Shown piece after piece: positions 32,748 through 41,607 of a stretch of 64,000 bases of DNA (positions are counted from its first letter, which is position 1; each line of letters opens with the position of its first letter). The translations under genes were made by a program, and so were the position numbers. Source of the DNA: Streptomyces sioyaensis (GTDB lineage: Bacteria; Actinomycetota; Actinomycetes; Streptomycetales; Streptomycetaceae); NCBI RefSeq assembly GCF_004122735.1, contig NZ_SDIF01000005.1:62001-126000 (forward strand), written 5' to 3'. The notes under the pieces were generated by a model that saw only the letters and a list, made by a program, of their open reading frames with translations, had not been told where the DNA came from and made no database searches.

Positions 32748-33568
32748 TCATGGGTTGGGTCGGGTCGGCCGGATGGAGGAGTGCCTCCGTCGGCCGAGGC
32801 CCCTTATCGCACCGGGCCGGATGTCGAACGGCGTAGACGAGAGCCTCGGGCCGAAATTTTTGCGGTCACAAACGGTAATTGCCTGATCGCTCAGGGATTC
32901 GGAAGCCGGGATTGCCATTCTTATTCCGCTGCCCCCGGGCGCCCTGCGGATTTCGCGGTGCCCCGGATCCGCCATGACGGATAGCAGCCGTCGCGGTGAT
33001 GGGGGGGCGGGGCGATGCCGGCGCCACGACGGCCACCGCCCGAAATCCCGGCGGCACTGTCCACGGATTGGACGCTCCGACACCTTCTCCGCCGCCTTCT
33101 CCGCTGCCGCCCCCGGCACCTTCTCCGCCAGCGCGCCGTCGACCGGCCGAGAACTGGGGGATTCCCGGAGGATGGCTCACACCTTCGGCCAAATCGCCGT
33201 ACGCGGAGGTAACTTCGACGAAGTCGCCAAACGGGCCCGACCCGGCACGGACCCGTCCTCCGCCCGCTTTGTCAGAGAATTCCGCCAGCTGCCGCCCCCT
33301 GCCGCACGCGGGGCGCTCCAACTCCCTTGAGCAGGCGGTTCCTTCGCATCGGAGCGATATCCGCACCACCCCGCCGCGACGACCCGGAATCCCGCGGCGG
33401 GGTCCTGTTCTTCAGCGGCCGACGACCGATCGGCGGTGGACTTCACCGGTGCGGAACACGGCCCTTTGCTCGCCGACACGTGCGCGACCCACGAGCGGGG
33501 CAGGGCTCGGCCATTGCCCTGATATCCGTCGACAGCGGGAAAATCAGCAGCAGTTCCGGATCAAATGA
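32748..33568. other. Gene-poor stretch with AT-richer patches
   Basis: About 820 bases in which no ORF has convincing codon bias. The best candidate is a 52-residue frame at 33172-33330 (MAHTFGQIAVRGGNFDEVAK...), plus strand, with mediocre third-position GC and no clear ribosome binding site. A 10-bp hairpin CCCCGCCGCG / CGCGGCGGGG (33369-33378, 33393-33402) after it looks like a plus-strand terminator, so a small transcript is possible. The sequence near 32850-32940 is clearly less GC-rich than its surroundings. Confidence 0.4.
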
Positions 33569-33584
33569 TGTGCGATGCATCACA
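33569..33584. promoter_or_regulatory. CRP-like palindrome upstream of cslA
   Basis: TGTGCGATGCATCACA matches the CRP pattern TGTGA-N6-TCACA in nine of ten half-site bases. Streptomyces Crp uses similar sites, so cAMP-Crp control of the csl genes is possible; it lies about 340 bases before cslA. Confidence 0.4.
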
Positions 33585-33672
33585 CCAAACCCCGAATTAC
33601 GCATTCTGTGAGCACATTTGGAGTGACTCTTGCCACCATGACGGCGGTTAGGTAACCCTGGCCTGGTCCCTC

Positions 33673-33872
33673 GGCGGAAAACAGGCGGGTTCCGCCACGG
33701 GGGAACAGCGGGGGTACGCCAGGTGGCGTGATGTGAACACGGGGAACTCTCCGCTTGGCAAGATCACGGAAGTGTTTACACACGCAACCGGAGATGGTCG
33801 CCACCATCCGACGGTGCAGGTCGCCGACATTTCAGGGCGCCCGGGTCGGCCGCGGGGAACCGCGGACCCGGG
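33673..33872 (+). promoter_or_regulatory. Structured 5' leader of cslA
   Basis: Three strong hairpins lie in the 320 bases before cslA: GGCGGAA/TTCCGCC (33673-33696), GATGGT-CGCC-ACCATC (33793-33808), and a long stem at 33840-33872 with CCCGGGT/ACCCGGG below and CCGCGG-GGAA-CCGCGG above a three-base bulge. No coding ORF fits. It could be a regulatory RNA leader or attenuator. I could not match it to the ydaO (c-di-AMP) or GEMM (c-di-GMP) consensus. Confidence 0.4.
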
Positions 33873-33922
33873 CCATCAGCAGAAGGGCACGCAGCCGGAG
33901 TTGCGTGCGGGGGGATGGATTC

Positions 33923-35905
33923 ATGACATCGCCGCCTGAGGGCGCCGGGACGCAGCAGCCGTACGACCCCTCCGCCACGACACGCCTGCGCATGCCACGC
34001 CATCGCCGGCAGCGGCAGATCGCGCGCAAGCCGCTGCCGCGCTATGACTACGAGCACTACAGCAGGCTGGCCGGCCCGCTCACCCGGCCCGACCCGGACC
34101 AGCCCTACACGGTCCGCTACCGCTCGCTGCTCGCCGGCGAACCGCACCGGATCCGGGCCGCCGTGCTGCTCGGCGCCGCGCCGCTGCTCTCGTTCGGGCT
34201 GCTGATCTGGCTGATGCTGCCGGAGCACTGGACCGAACGCGACTACCCCGCCTACGACTTCCTTCCGACGCTGGACGTCGTCATGCTGGTCTCGATCGGG
34301 CTGATCGAGTTCTTCCGGTGCATGAACGTGCTGTCCAACGCGCACGCCACCCTTGTCGCCCGCGACCCCATACCCGTCATACCGGAGAGCGGCACCCGCG
34401 TCGCCTTCCTCACGTCCTTCGTGCCCGGCAAGGAACCCCTGGCCATGGTGACGAAGACGCTGGAGGCGGCGGTCAAGCTGCGCCATCGCGGGCTGCTGCA
34501 CATCTGGCTGCTGGACGAGGGCGACGACCCCGAGGTCAAGGAGGTCTGCCGGCGGCTGGGCGTCCACCACTTCACCCGTAAGGGCGTCCCGGAGTGGAAC
34601 CTCCCCAAGGGCCCGCACCGCGCCAAGACCAAGCACGGCAACTACAACGCCTGGCTGCAGGCGCACGGCGACGACTACGACTACTTCGCCTCCGTCGACA
34701 CCGACCACGTCCCGCTGCCCAACTACCTGGAGCGGATGCTGGGCTTCTTCCGCGACCCGGACGTGGGGTTCGTCATCGGCCCCCAGGTGTACGGCAATTA
34801 CGACACCTTCGTCACCAAGGCCGCCGAGTCCCAGCAGTTCCTCTTCCATGCGCTGATCCAGCGGGCCGGCAACCGCTACGGCGCCCCGATGTTCGTCGGC
34901 ACGTCCAACGCCGTACGCATCAGCGCGCTCAAGCAGATCGGCGGGCTGTACGACTCGATCACCGAGGACATGGCGACCGGTTTCGAGATGCACCGGCACC
35001 GGAACCCGGCCACCGGGAAGAAGTGGCGTTCGGTCTACACGCCCGATGTGCTCGCGGTCGGCGAGGGGCCGACGGCCTGGACGGATTTCTTCACCCAGCA
35101 GCTGCGCTGGTCGCGCGGGACGTACGAGACGATCCTCAAGCAGTTCTGGAAGGCGCCGTTCACCCTGCCTGCGGGCCGGCTCTTCAACTACTCGATGATG
35201 GTCATCTTCTACCCGATGTCCGCCCTGAACTGGATTCTGGCGGCCCTCAGCTGTGCGCTGTTCCTGGGGCTGGGCGCATCGGGCGTGGAGATCGACCCGG
35301 CGGTGTGGATGATGCTGTACGGCAATGCCTCGGCGTTGCAGATCGGGCTGTACATCTGGAACCGGCGGCACAACGTCTCGCCGCACGAGCCGGAGGGCTC
35401 CGGCGGCATCGCGGGCATGGTGATGTCCGCACTGTCGGCGCCGATCTATGCGCGTTCGCTGTTCGATGCCGTGCTACGCCGCAAGAGCAAGTTCGTGGTG
35501 ACGCCGAAGGGCGACTCGTCCAGTCCGGACACCCTCTTCGGCACCTTCCGGGTGCATCTGTTCTTCCTGCTCGTCTTCGGCGGCTCGCTGGCGGCCTCGT
35601 TCGTACTGGGCCACAGCCATCCGGCGATGGTCACCTGGGCCGTGCTCGCCATGCTGATCACCGCCGCACCGATCGTCGCCTGGCGGATGAGCGTGCGCGA
35701 GGAAAAGCGTAAGGAGGGGGCGGCGGCCGCGGCGGGAGCCTCCGCGGGAGCCGCCGCGGATGAGGCCGCGGCCACCGGCCGGACCCGCGAGGTGTCCGAC
35801 GCGGCGAGCACCGGCCGGGCCGGCGACCGCGATCGCGACCGGACCACCGACCCGGCCCCCGCCGAACAGACCATGCAGATCGCCCTTGGGGGACGTCACA
35901 CATGA
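33923..35905 (+). CDS. cslA: Cellulose synthase-like GT2 membrane glycosyltransferase
   Basis: 660 residues. Makes the beta-glucan-type polymer found at Streptomyces hyphal tips, needed for aerial growth and attachment. Catalytic signature is complete: D198 (LLDEGDD), DxD at 259-261 (VDTDH), TED at 347-349 and QQLRW at 392-396. Two N-terminal membrane spans (about 79-99 and 115-135) and several C-terminal spans frame the cytosolic GT2 domain. ATG 33923 follows a G-rich ribosome binding site; the frame opens upstream into non-coding leader. The stop overlaps the glxA ATG (ATGA), the conserved cslA-glxA arrangement. The C-terminal 60 residues are a low-complexity tail. Confidence 0.9.
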   Translation: MTSPPEGAGTQQPYDPSATTRLRMPRHRRQRQIARKPLPRYDYEHYSRLAGPLTRPDPDQPYTVRYRSLLAGEPHRIRAAVLLGAAPLLSFGLLIWLMLPEHWTERDYPAYDFLPTLDVVMLVSIGLIEFFRCMNVLSNAHATLVARDPIPVIPESGTRVAFLTSFVPGKEPLAMVTKTLEAAVKLRHRGLLHIWLLDEGDDPEVKEVCRRLGVHHFTRKGVPEWNLPKGPHRAKTKHGNYNAWLQAHGDDYDYFASVDTDHVPLPNYLERMLGFFRDPDVGFVIGPQVYGNYDTFVTKAAESQQFLFHALIQRAGNRYGAPMFVGTSNAVRISALKQIGGLYDSITEDMATGFEMHRHRNPATGKKWRSVYTPDVLAVGEGPTAWTDFFTQQLRWSRGTYETILKQFWKAPFTLPAGRLFNYSMMVIFYPMSALNWILAALSCALFLGLGASGVEIDPAVWMMLYGNASALQIGLYIWNRRHNVSPHEPEGSGGIAGMVMSALSAPIYARSLFDAVLRRKSKFVVTPKGDSSSPDTLFGTFRVHLFFLLVFGGSLAASFVLGHSHPAMVTWAVLAMLITAAPIVAWRMSVREEKRKEGAAAAAGASAGAAADEAAATGRTREVSDAASTGRAGDRDRDRTTDPAPAEQTMQIALGGRHT

Positions 35906-37854
35906 AGTACCGTCCGAGCCGTCGCACCCGCCGAGTGACGATAGCGACGGCAGTGGTGCTTGCGCTGGCCGCGATGAACGGGCCGGCGCTCTACAGCTTC
36001 GCCTCGGCGCAGTACCACCAGTACGAGATCAACAAGCCCGAGTACAAGGCGGCGAACGGCCACTGGGACGTCGTCGACGTCCCGCAGAAGTACCGCATCA
36101 ACACCATCCACGCGGCCCTGCTGCACACGGGGAAGGTGCTGCTGGTCGCGGGCTCCGGCAACAACGCGGCGAACTTCAGGGCGAAGTCGTTCCGTACGGT
36201 CCTGTGGGACCCGGAGAAGAACACCTTCAAGAACATCCCCACGCCCAAGGACCTCTTCTGTGCCGGGCACACCCAACTCCCGGACGGCAAGCTCCTGGTG
36301 GCCGGCGGTACCCAGCGCTACGAGAAGCTGAACGGCGATGTGAAGAAGGCCGGCGGCCTCATGATCGTCTACAACGAGAACCCGGACGGCCCCAAGACGT
36401 TCCCGGCCGGCACGCTCTTCACGGGCAAGCAGAACGGCAAGACCTTCGCCTCCAAGGACCCGGTCGTGGTACCGCGGGCGAAGAAGAAGACCGACCCGAG
36501 GACCGGCAAGGTCACAGTCGTGCACAGCGAGGCCCGGGTCTACGTCGAGGCCCTCAAGGACGGCCGCGGCTACTCCACCGGCTCCCAGGACAACTACCGC
36601 ATCCACGGCCTGACCGGCGCGGACGCCCGCAACTTCTACGGCATCGCGCAGAAGCTGTCCTTCGACAAGAAGGACTTCCAGGGGATCAAGGACTCCTTCG
36701 AGTTCGACCCGGTGGCCGAGCGCTACATACCCGTCAATCCGATGAACGAGGCCCGCTGGTACCCCACACTGACGTCCCTGCAGGACGGCAAGGTGCTCTC
36801 GGTCTCCGGCCTCGACGAGATCGGGCAGGTCGTCCCCGGCAAGCAGGAGATCTACGACCCGAAGACGAAGAAGTGGCGCTATCTGCCCAAGCGGCGCTTC
36901 TTCCCGACCTACCCGGCGCTCTTCCTCACCGACAAGGGCCGGATCTTCTACACCGGCTCCAACGCCGGCTACGGCCCGGACAACATCGGCCGCAAGCCCG
37001 GCATCTGGGACCTCAAGTCCAACAAGTTCCAGGTGGTGCCCGGGATGAGCGACCCGAACATCCTGGAGACCTCGATGTCGGTGCTGCTGCCGCCGGCCCA
37101 GCAGCAGCGGTACATGGTGCTGGGCGGGGGCGGTGTCGGCGAGGACCCGAGGTCCACCGACAAGACCCGGATCGTGGATCTGCACTCCCCCTCACCTCGC
37201 TTCAAGGACGGACCGCCGCTCTACGCGAAGGCCCGCTACCCGAGCAGCGTGATCATGCCGGACGACACGGTGCTGACCACCAACGGCTCCGGTGACTACC
37301 GCGGGCGCAGCGACTCCAACGTCCTCAAGGCGGAGCTGTACGACCCGGCGGCCAACTCGGCCCGGCAGGTGGCCGACCCGCTGGTGGGCCGCAACTACCA
37401 CTCGGGTGCGCTGCTGCTGCCCGACGGACGGGTGATGACCTTCGGCTCCGACTCGCTCTACGCCGACAAGGACAACACCAAGCCGGGCGTCTTCCAGCAG
37501 CAGATCGACCTCTACACCCCGCCGTACCTCTACCGGAACTCCCGTCCCGAGCTGACGGACCGCGGACCCACGACGGTCCCGCTCGGCGGCAGCGCCACCT
37601 TCGGCGCCCCGCACGCCTCCGCCGTCAAGAAGATGCGGCTGATGCGCCCCGGGTCCTTCACCCATGTCACCAACGTCGAACAGCGCTCGATCGCGGTGGA
37701 CTTCACGGCGACCAAGGACGGGAACGGGGTGCGGGTCACCCTGCCCAAGGACCCGTCCCTGGTGCCGCCCGGGTGGTACATGCTGACCGCGGTCGACGGC
37801 GCGGGAACGCCGTCGAAGGCGGTGTGGGTGAAGGTGCCGGCGGCGCAGGGATAG
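35902..37854 (+). CDS. glxA: GlxA copper radical oxidase (galactose oxidase-like)
   Basis: 650 residues, membrane-anchored through an N-terminal hydrophobic segment (about 12-28) and acting outside the cell on the CslA-made glycan, oxidising primary alcohols to aldehydes. The active site is visible: C120 (DLFCAGHT) for the Tyr-Cys cofactor, W286-Y287 (ARWYPTLTS), Y499-H500 (NYHSGALLLPDG) and H588 (FTHVTN). Kelch-like repeats form the propeller and a C-terminal beta domain (DUF1929 type) ends the protein. It is translationally coupled to cslA and convergent with the GH6 gene. Confidence 0.9.
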   Translation: MKYRPSRRTRRVTIATAVVLALAAMNGPALYSFASAQYHQYEINKPEYKAANGHWDVVDVPQKYRINTIHAALLHTGKVLLVAGSGNNAANFRAKSFRTVLWDPEKNTFKNIPTPKDLFCAGHTQLPDGKLLVAGGTQRYEKLNGDVKKAGGLMIVYNENPDGPKTFPAGTLFTGKQNGKTFASKDPVVVPRAKKKTDPRTGKVTVVHSEARVYVEALKDGRGYSTGSQDNYRIHGLTGADARNFYGIAQKLSFDKKDFQGIKDSFEFDPVAERYIPVNPMNEARWYPTLTSLQDGKVLSVSGLDEIGQVVPGKQEIYDPKTKKWRYLPKRRFFPTYPALFLTDKGRIFYTGSNAGYGPDNIGRKPGIWDLKSNKFQVVPGMSDPNILETSMSVLLPPAQQQRYMVLGGGGVGEDPRSTDKTRIVDLHSPSPRFKDGPPLYAKARYPSSVIMPDDTVLTTNGSGDYRGRSDSNVLKAELYDPAANSARQVADPLVGRNYHSGALLLPDGRVMTFGSDSLYADKDNTKPGVFQQQIDLYTPPYLYRNSRPELTDRGPTTVPLGGSATFGAPHASAVKKMRLMRPGSFTHVTNVEQRSIAVDFTATKDGNGVRVTLPKDPSLVPPGWYMLTAVDGAGTPSKAVWVKVPAAQG

Positions 37855-37859
37855 GCGTC

Positions 37860-37901
37860 GTGGTGTCCCGTCGCCGTCCCAGGCCGGCGACGGGGCACCA
37901 C
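37860..37901. terminator. Bidirectional terminator between glxA and the GH6 gene
   Basis: 16-bp stem GTGGTGTCCCGTCGCC / GGCGACGGGGCACCAC with one wobble pair and a ten-base loop between convergent genes. Confidence 0.75.
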
Positions 37902-37929
37902 ACCCGGCCCAGGCCCGCCGGCCCGTCCG

Positions 37930-39003
37930 CTACTTCGCGCCGCGCGCCAGGCCCAAGGCGTACGCGGGCCACCAGGCGCCTGCCTTCGGGCCGCCCTTGC
38001 AGGTGCCGTCCGACTCGCCCGGGCGCTTGATCCACAGGTAATCGGCCACCAAAGGATCGGCGGTCTTGGTCGTCGGTGGCGTACCCAGGGCACGCCCCGG
38101 CGGGTTGCACCAGTTCTCCGGGTCGTCGCCCCCGGGCGCCGGACCGTTGCCGTTGCGGCTGGTGTCGATGACGAAGCGCTTGCCGCCGACCATGGCGGAC
38201 AGCCGCTTGCCGTACTTCGTGTTCTCCGCGGTGGTCTGGTAGTTGGAGATGTTCAGCGCGAAGCCGTCGGCCCGGTCGATACCGGCCCGCTTGAGGGGGT
38301 CGACCATCCGGCCCGGGTCCTTGATCCAGTGCGGGTTGCCGGCGTCCAGATAGACCTTGGTGTGCGGCAGCGCCTTGAGCTTGCCGACCGCCTCCGTCAG
38401 CAGCGCGTACCGCTCCTCCTGGAACTTCTGCGGGGTGCACTTGTCCGCGAGGTGCGGCAGCGCGTCGGGCTCCAGGATGACGGTGGTGGGACGGTCGCCG
38501 ATGCCCTTGAGCACACCGTCCAGCCACGCCCGGTAGGCATTGCCGTCGGCGGCGCCGCCCTGGGAATAGCTGCCGCAGTCGCGGTGCGGGATGTTGTAGA
38601 GGACCAGCAGCGCCTCACGGCCGGCCTTGGCGGCCGCCTCGGTGAAGCCGCTGGCCTCCCCCTGCGGGTCGTCGACCCCTATCCATTCGGCAACCGGCTG
38701 CGCCGCGATCTTGTTGACCAGGCGGGCGTCCGCGGCTCTGTCGTCCTTGCGGTACGCGGACATCTGACGGGCTGCCTTGGTGTCCGGGTTGACCCAGAAC
38801 GGCGTGACGGACTTGGGGCGTTGGCCCGGCTCGGCCGGCAGACCGTCATCCTTGCCGCCGTCGGACGAGGAACAGCCGGCGAGCAGCAGCAGAGCCACCG
38901 CTCCCGCCGCTGCCGCACCGGGCCGCGCGATACGCCGCCAACCGGCACCGGACCGGCCCGTCGGCAGCCCGGCCCCGGCCGTCCGCCGCAGATTGCCGTC
39001 CAT
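37930..39003 (-). CDS. cslZ: GH6 endoglucanase-type lipoprotein (CslZ-like)
   Basis: 357 residues. A lipobox LLAGC (C44) after a hydrophobic stretch predicts a surface lipoprotein. The mature part is a glycoside hydrolase family 6 barrel: WVNPDTKAARQM, LVLYNIPHRDCGSYSQGGA, VILEPDALP (acid/base region), GFALNISNYQTT, VIDTSRNGNGP. In Streptomyces a GH6 enzyme (CslZ) accompanies CslA and GlxA and is thought to trim the glycan. ATG 39003 has a purine-rich site just before it. Here it lies convergent to cslA-glxA rather than in line; gene symbol is by context. Confidence 0.8.
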   Translation of the reverse strand: MDGNLRRTAGAGLPTGRSGAGWRRIARPGAAAAGAVALLLLAGCSSSDGGKDDGLPAEPGQRPKSVTPFWVNPDTKAARQMSAYRKDDRAADARLVNKIAAQPVAEWIGVDDPQGEASGFTEAAAKAGREALLVLYNIPHRDCGSYSQGGAADGNAYRAWLDGVLKGIGDRPTTVILEPDALPHLADKCTPQKFQEERYALLTEAVGKLKALPHTKVYLDAGNPHWIKDPGRMVDPLKRAGIDRADGFALNISNYQTTAENTKYGKRLSAMVGGKRFVIDTSRNGNGPAPGGDDPENWCNPPGRALGTPPTTKTADPLVADYLWIKRPGESDGTCKGGPKAGAWWPAYALGLARGAK

Positions 39004-39141
39004 CCACTCCCCCTCGGAGCACGGAACAGACCGGCTGGAGATCACCGGCCGCCCCCATCGTGGCACACGGCCCCCCGCCCGGGGCGCCCTGTGGACGGGC
39101 CATGCACCGTCCTCGCTAAGGCACTTGACGAAGCGGGCCCG

Positions 39142-40056
39142 TCATGGTTGCCGGCTCTCCCCCGCATGCCCTGCCTGGAACGACGTCAGGTACGCCGAGA
39201 CCACGACCACCTTCGCGGGACCCCCCTCGCGCCGTGCCGAGGCACCGCCGTGGCGGCCGTCATCGACGATCAGCCGCAATTCGGAGCGGCCCGGGTCGTG
39301 CGGGGCGTAGACCTTGTGCGGGGCCAAGCGGTCGCGGTCGTAGAGCCGGACGTCCTCGACGGTGAAGCGCGCGGTGCTGCCGTCGGCCCGCCGGACGTCC
39401 ACCCGCTGGCCCGGCTTGAGCCCGGTCAGACGCCGGAAGACGATCCGCCCGGCACCGGAGCCGCGGTCGGCACCGGCCCGGCCCACGAGCAGCGCCGCAC
39501 CCGTCTCGCCCGGTTGCGGCCCTCCGGCGTACCAGCCGACGGCATCCGGAGAGGCGGGCGGGGGCGGGGCGAGGAGGCCGTTCGCGTCGAGATCGCGTGC
39601 GGCGATGCCGGCCGCCCGTACACCGAGCGCTTCGATGGTGAGCCCTACAGGGTCCGCGGCCGCGGCGGCCGGTACCGGGGCATGCGCATGCGCGGGCCCC
39701 TGACGCCCCAACGGGCGGCCGACCGCGGCCACATCACCCGTCGTGGCCAGCTGCGCGGCCACCCCGTCCGCCAGATCACGCCCCCACAACCACAGCCCCA
39801 GCAACAACACCGCCCAGGCCACACCCGCGACGAGCCGGCCCGGACGGTGGGAGTAGGCATTCCATGGAGTGGTGGTGGCATGGGTAGTGGCAGTGGCAGT
39901 GGCAGCCGTACGTGCCGCCGCGGGCTTTTCGGGCCGGGCACCGGACCTGGTTCCCGGAGGGGCCGCGACGCCGGCTCCCGTACCGATGCCGGGGCTCGCG
40001 ACGGGCAGCTTCAGCGGCTGCAGCGTGGCCGTCCGCCCTTCCTCGTCAGTGCTCAT
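39142..40056 (-). CDS. Sortase-like protein lacking catalytic residues
   Basis: 304 residues with one membrane span (about 75-93) and a C-terminal class F/E-type sortase barrel: LTIEALGVRAAGI, GWYAGGPQPGETGAALLVG, GQRVDVRRADGSTARFTVEDVRLYDRD, SELRLI, AKVVVVSAYL. In active sortases GAALLVG is followed by His and SELRLI by T-Cys. Here these are R193 and V264-D265, so His and Cys of the triad are both gone. It probably does not catalyse transpeptidation and may be a binding or scaffold protein. ATG 40056 overlaps the upstream small gene by eleven bases. Confidence 0.7.
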   Translation of the reverse strand: MSTDEEGRTATLQPLKLPVASPGIGTGAGVAAPPGTRSGARPEKPAAARTAATATATTHATTTPWNAYSHRPGRLVAGVAWAVLLLGLWLWGRDLADGVAAQLATTGDVAAVGRPLGRQGPAHAHAPVPAAAAADPVGLTIEALGVRAAGIAARDLDANGLLAPPPPASPDAVGWYAGGPQPGETGAALLVGRAGADRGSGAGRIVFRRLTGLKPGQRVDVRRADGSTARFTVEDVRLYDRDRLAPHKVYAPHDPGRSELRLIVDDGRHGGASARREGGPAKVVVVSAYLTSFQAGHAGESRQP

Positions 40057-40432
40057 CGACGTCGCCCCGTCGCGTTCGGCGCAACCGCAGCCGGAGGCGG
40101 AGCAGCTGTCCCGCGATGACCAGGACGGCGCCGCCGGCCAGCACCAGGCCGACGGCCGAGGTGCTGCTCAGCTCGCGGCGCGGGCCGGCGTCGGCGGCCG
40201 GCCGGGAGTCGGCGGGGGAAGCCGGGGCGGCGGTGACCTGCCGGGCGGCCGCGCTGCCCGGGGCGGACGAGACGTACGGGGCGTGCATGGCGTACGTGGC
40301 GTACGGGGCCGCCGCGACAAGGGGCCGGCCGGTACCGGCGCCGGTGCCGCGTGCGCCCACGCCGTAGGCGGGCGCCGTCGTCACCGCGCACGCCGCGACC
40401 GCGGCACAGAGAGCGAGTTGCCGTGAGCGCAT
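40046..40432 (-). CDS. Small exported, C-terminally anchored protein
   Basis: 128 residues: signal peptide (MRSRQLALCAAVAACAVTTAPAYG), a low-complexity Ala/Pro/Tyr middle and a C-terminal hydrophobic span followed by arginines (GLVLAGGAVLVIAGQLLRLRLRL). This is the layout of a sortase substrate, but no LPXTG or LAXTG motif precedes the span (it reads RRELSSTSA), so it is probably membrane-held. ATG 40432 has GGAGG at six bases. It is translationally coupled to the inactive-looking sortase, so the two likely work together at the cell surface. Confidence 0.6.
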   Translation of the reverse strand: MRSRQLALCAAVAACAVTTAPAYGVGARGTGAGTGRPLVAAAPYATYAMHAPYVSSAPGSAAARQVTAAPASPADSRPAADAGPRRELSSTSAVGLVLAGGAVLVIAGQLLRLRLRLRRTRRGDVDEH

Positions 40433-40573
40433 GGTGAACCTCCGATACCTCCGAAGGTCCGCCCGAGCGAGCCCGCCCGCATCCGGTGCGGTCCGTAGCT
40501 GCGCCGTTCGGGTGGGGCCGGGGCCCCGGGCCGGCGCCGGCGGCACCGGCAGCCACCGCTACCGCGGCAGCGA

Positions 40574-41353
40574 TCAGACCAGGTCGATGAGGTCCGCGAT
40601 CGAGTCCACCACGCGGGAGGGGCGGAACGGATGCCGCTCGACCTCCTCGGGACGGGTCAGCCCCGTCAGGACCAGGAAGGTTTCCATGCCCGCTTCCAGC
40701 CCGGCCAGCACATCGGTGTCCATCCGGTCGCCGATCATCGCGGAGGTCTCGGAGTGGGCGCCGATGACGTTGAGGGCGTGCCGCATCATCAGCGGGTTGG
40801 GCTTGCCGACGAAGTACGGCTCGACGCCCGTGGCCTTGGTGATCAGGGCGGCCACCGAGCCGGTGGCGGGCAGCGGGCCCTGCGGCGAGGGGCCGGTCTC
40901 GTCGGGGTTGGTCGCGATGAACCGGGCGCCCTCGTTGATCAGCCGGATCGCCTTGGTCAGCGCCTCGAAGCTGTACGTGCGCGTTTCTCCGAGCACGACA
41001 TAAGAAGGGGAATGGTCGGTCAGCACGTATCCGATGTCGTGCAGGGCGGTGGTCAGCCCCGCCTCGCCGATGACGTACGCGGTGCCGCCGGGCCGCTGCT
41101 CGTCCAGGAACTGGGCGGTGGCCAGCGCGGACGTCCAGATGCACTCCCACGGCACGTCCAGCCCGATGCGGCTCAGCCGGGCGTGGAGATCACGCGGGGT
41201 GTAGATGGAGTTGTTGGTCAGCACGAGAAAGGGCCGGCCCGATTCGCGCAGCCGCTTGATGAAGGCGTCCGCCCCGGGGACCGGAATGCCCTCGTGCATC
41301 AGGACGCCATCCATATCGGTGAGCCATGACTCGATCGGCTTGCGCTCTGCCAC
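40574..41353 (-). CDS. HAD-IIA (NagD-like) phosphatase
   Basis: 259-residue cytoplasmic phosphatase. HAD motifs: DMDGVL (nucleophile Asp), LTNNS (motif II), K in VGKPNPLMM (motif III) and GDRMDTDVLAG (motif IV). NagD-like enzymes dephosphorylate nucleotides and sugar phosphates. GTG 41353 has AGGAG upstream. It is monocistronic and separated from the phosphonate operon by a strong terminator, so no link to phosphonates is implied. Confidence 0.88.
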   Translation of the reverse strand: MAERKPIESWLTDMDGVLMHEGIPVPGADAFIKRLRESGRPFLVLTNNSIYTPRDLHARLSRIGLDVPWECIWTSALATAQFLDEQRPGGTAYVIGEAGLTTALHDIGYVLTDHSPSYVVLGETRTYSFEALTKAIRLINEGARFIATNPDETGPSPQGPLPATGSVAALITKATGVEPYFVGKPNPLMMRHALNVIGAHSETSAMIGDRMDTDVLAGLEAGMETFLVLTGLTRPEEVERHPFRPSRVVDSIADLIDLV

Positions 41354-41504
41354 TGCCGGACTCCTGACGTGCGTGAGGACCAGGGGCGCCGACCGCCTCC
41401 CGCACGCGCCGTGGACCGCGAGGCTGCTCCCCGGACGTACGTACGGCCGACGCCCCCACCCTAAGTCAGCCGGCGTTGACCCCGACCCGGCGAAGACGGC
41501 TGAT

Positions 41505-41534
41505 CTTCGGCAGCGGCCGGAGCCGCTGCCGAAG
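41505..41534 (-). terminator. Terminator of the phosphonate operon
   Basis: Perfect 13-bp stem CTTCGGCAGCGGC / GCCGCTGCCGAAG with a CGGA tetraloop, 74 bases beyond the binding-protein stop. It may also insulate the NagD-like gene. Confidence 0.8.
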
Positions 41535-41607
41535 AGGCATCTGCCGGGTGGACCCCCGCTTGATCTCGGGGCCGTTCACACCGGGGGCCGTATCGCTCGC
41601 CGGCGGG

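Noticed and set aside
33172-33330. 52-residue ORF MAHTFGQIAVRGG...
   Set aside because: Weak third-position GC and no clear ribosome binding site; kept only as a remark in the gene-poor region.
33600-33922. ydaO (c-di-AMP) or GEMM (c-di-GMP) riboswitch before cslA
   Set aside because: I could not find the conserved core segments of either class, so only a generic structured leader is reported.
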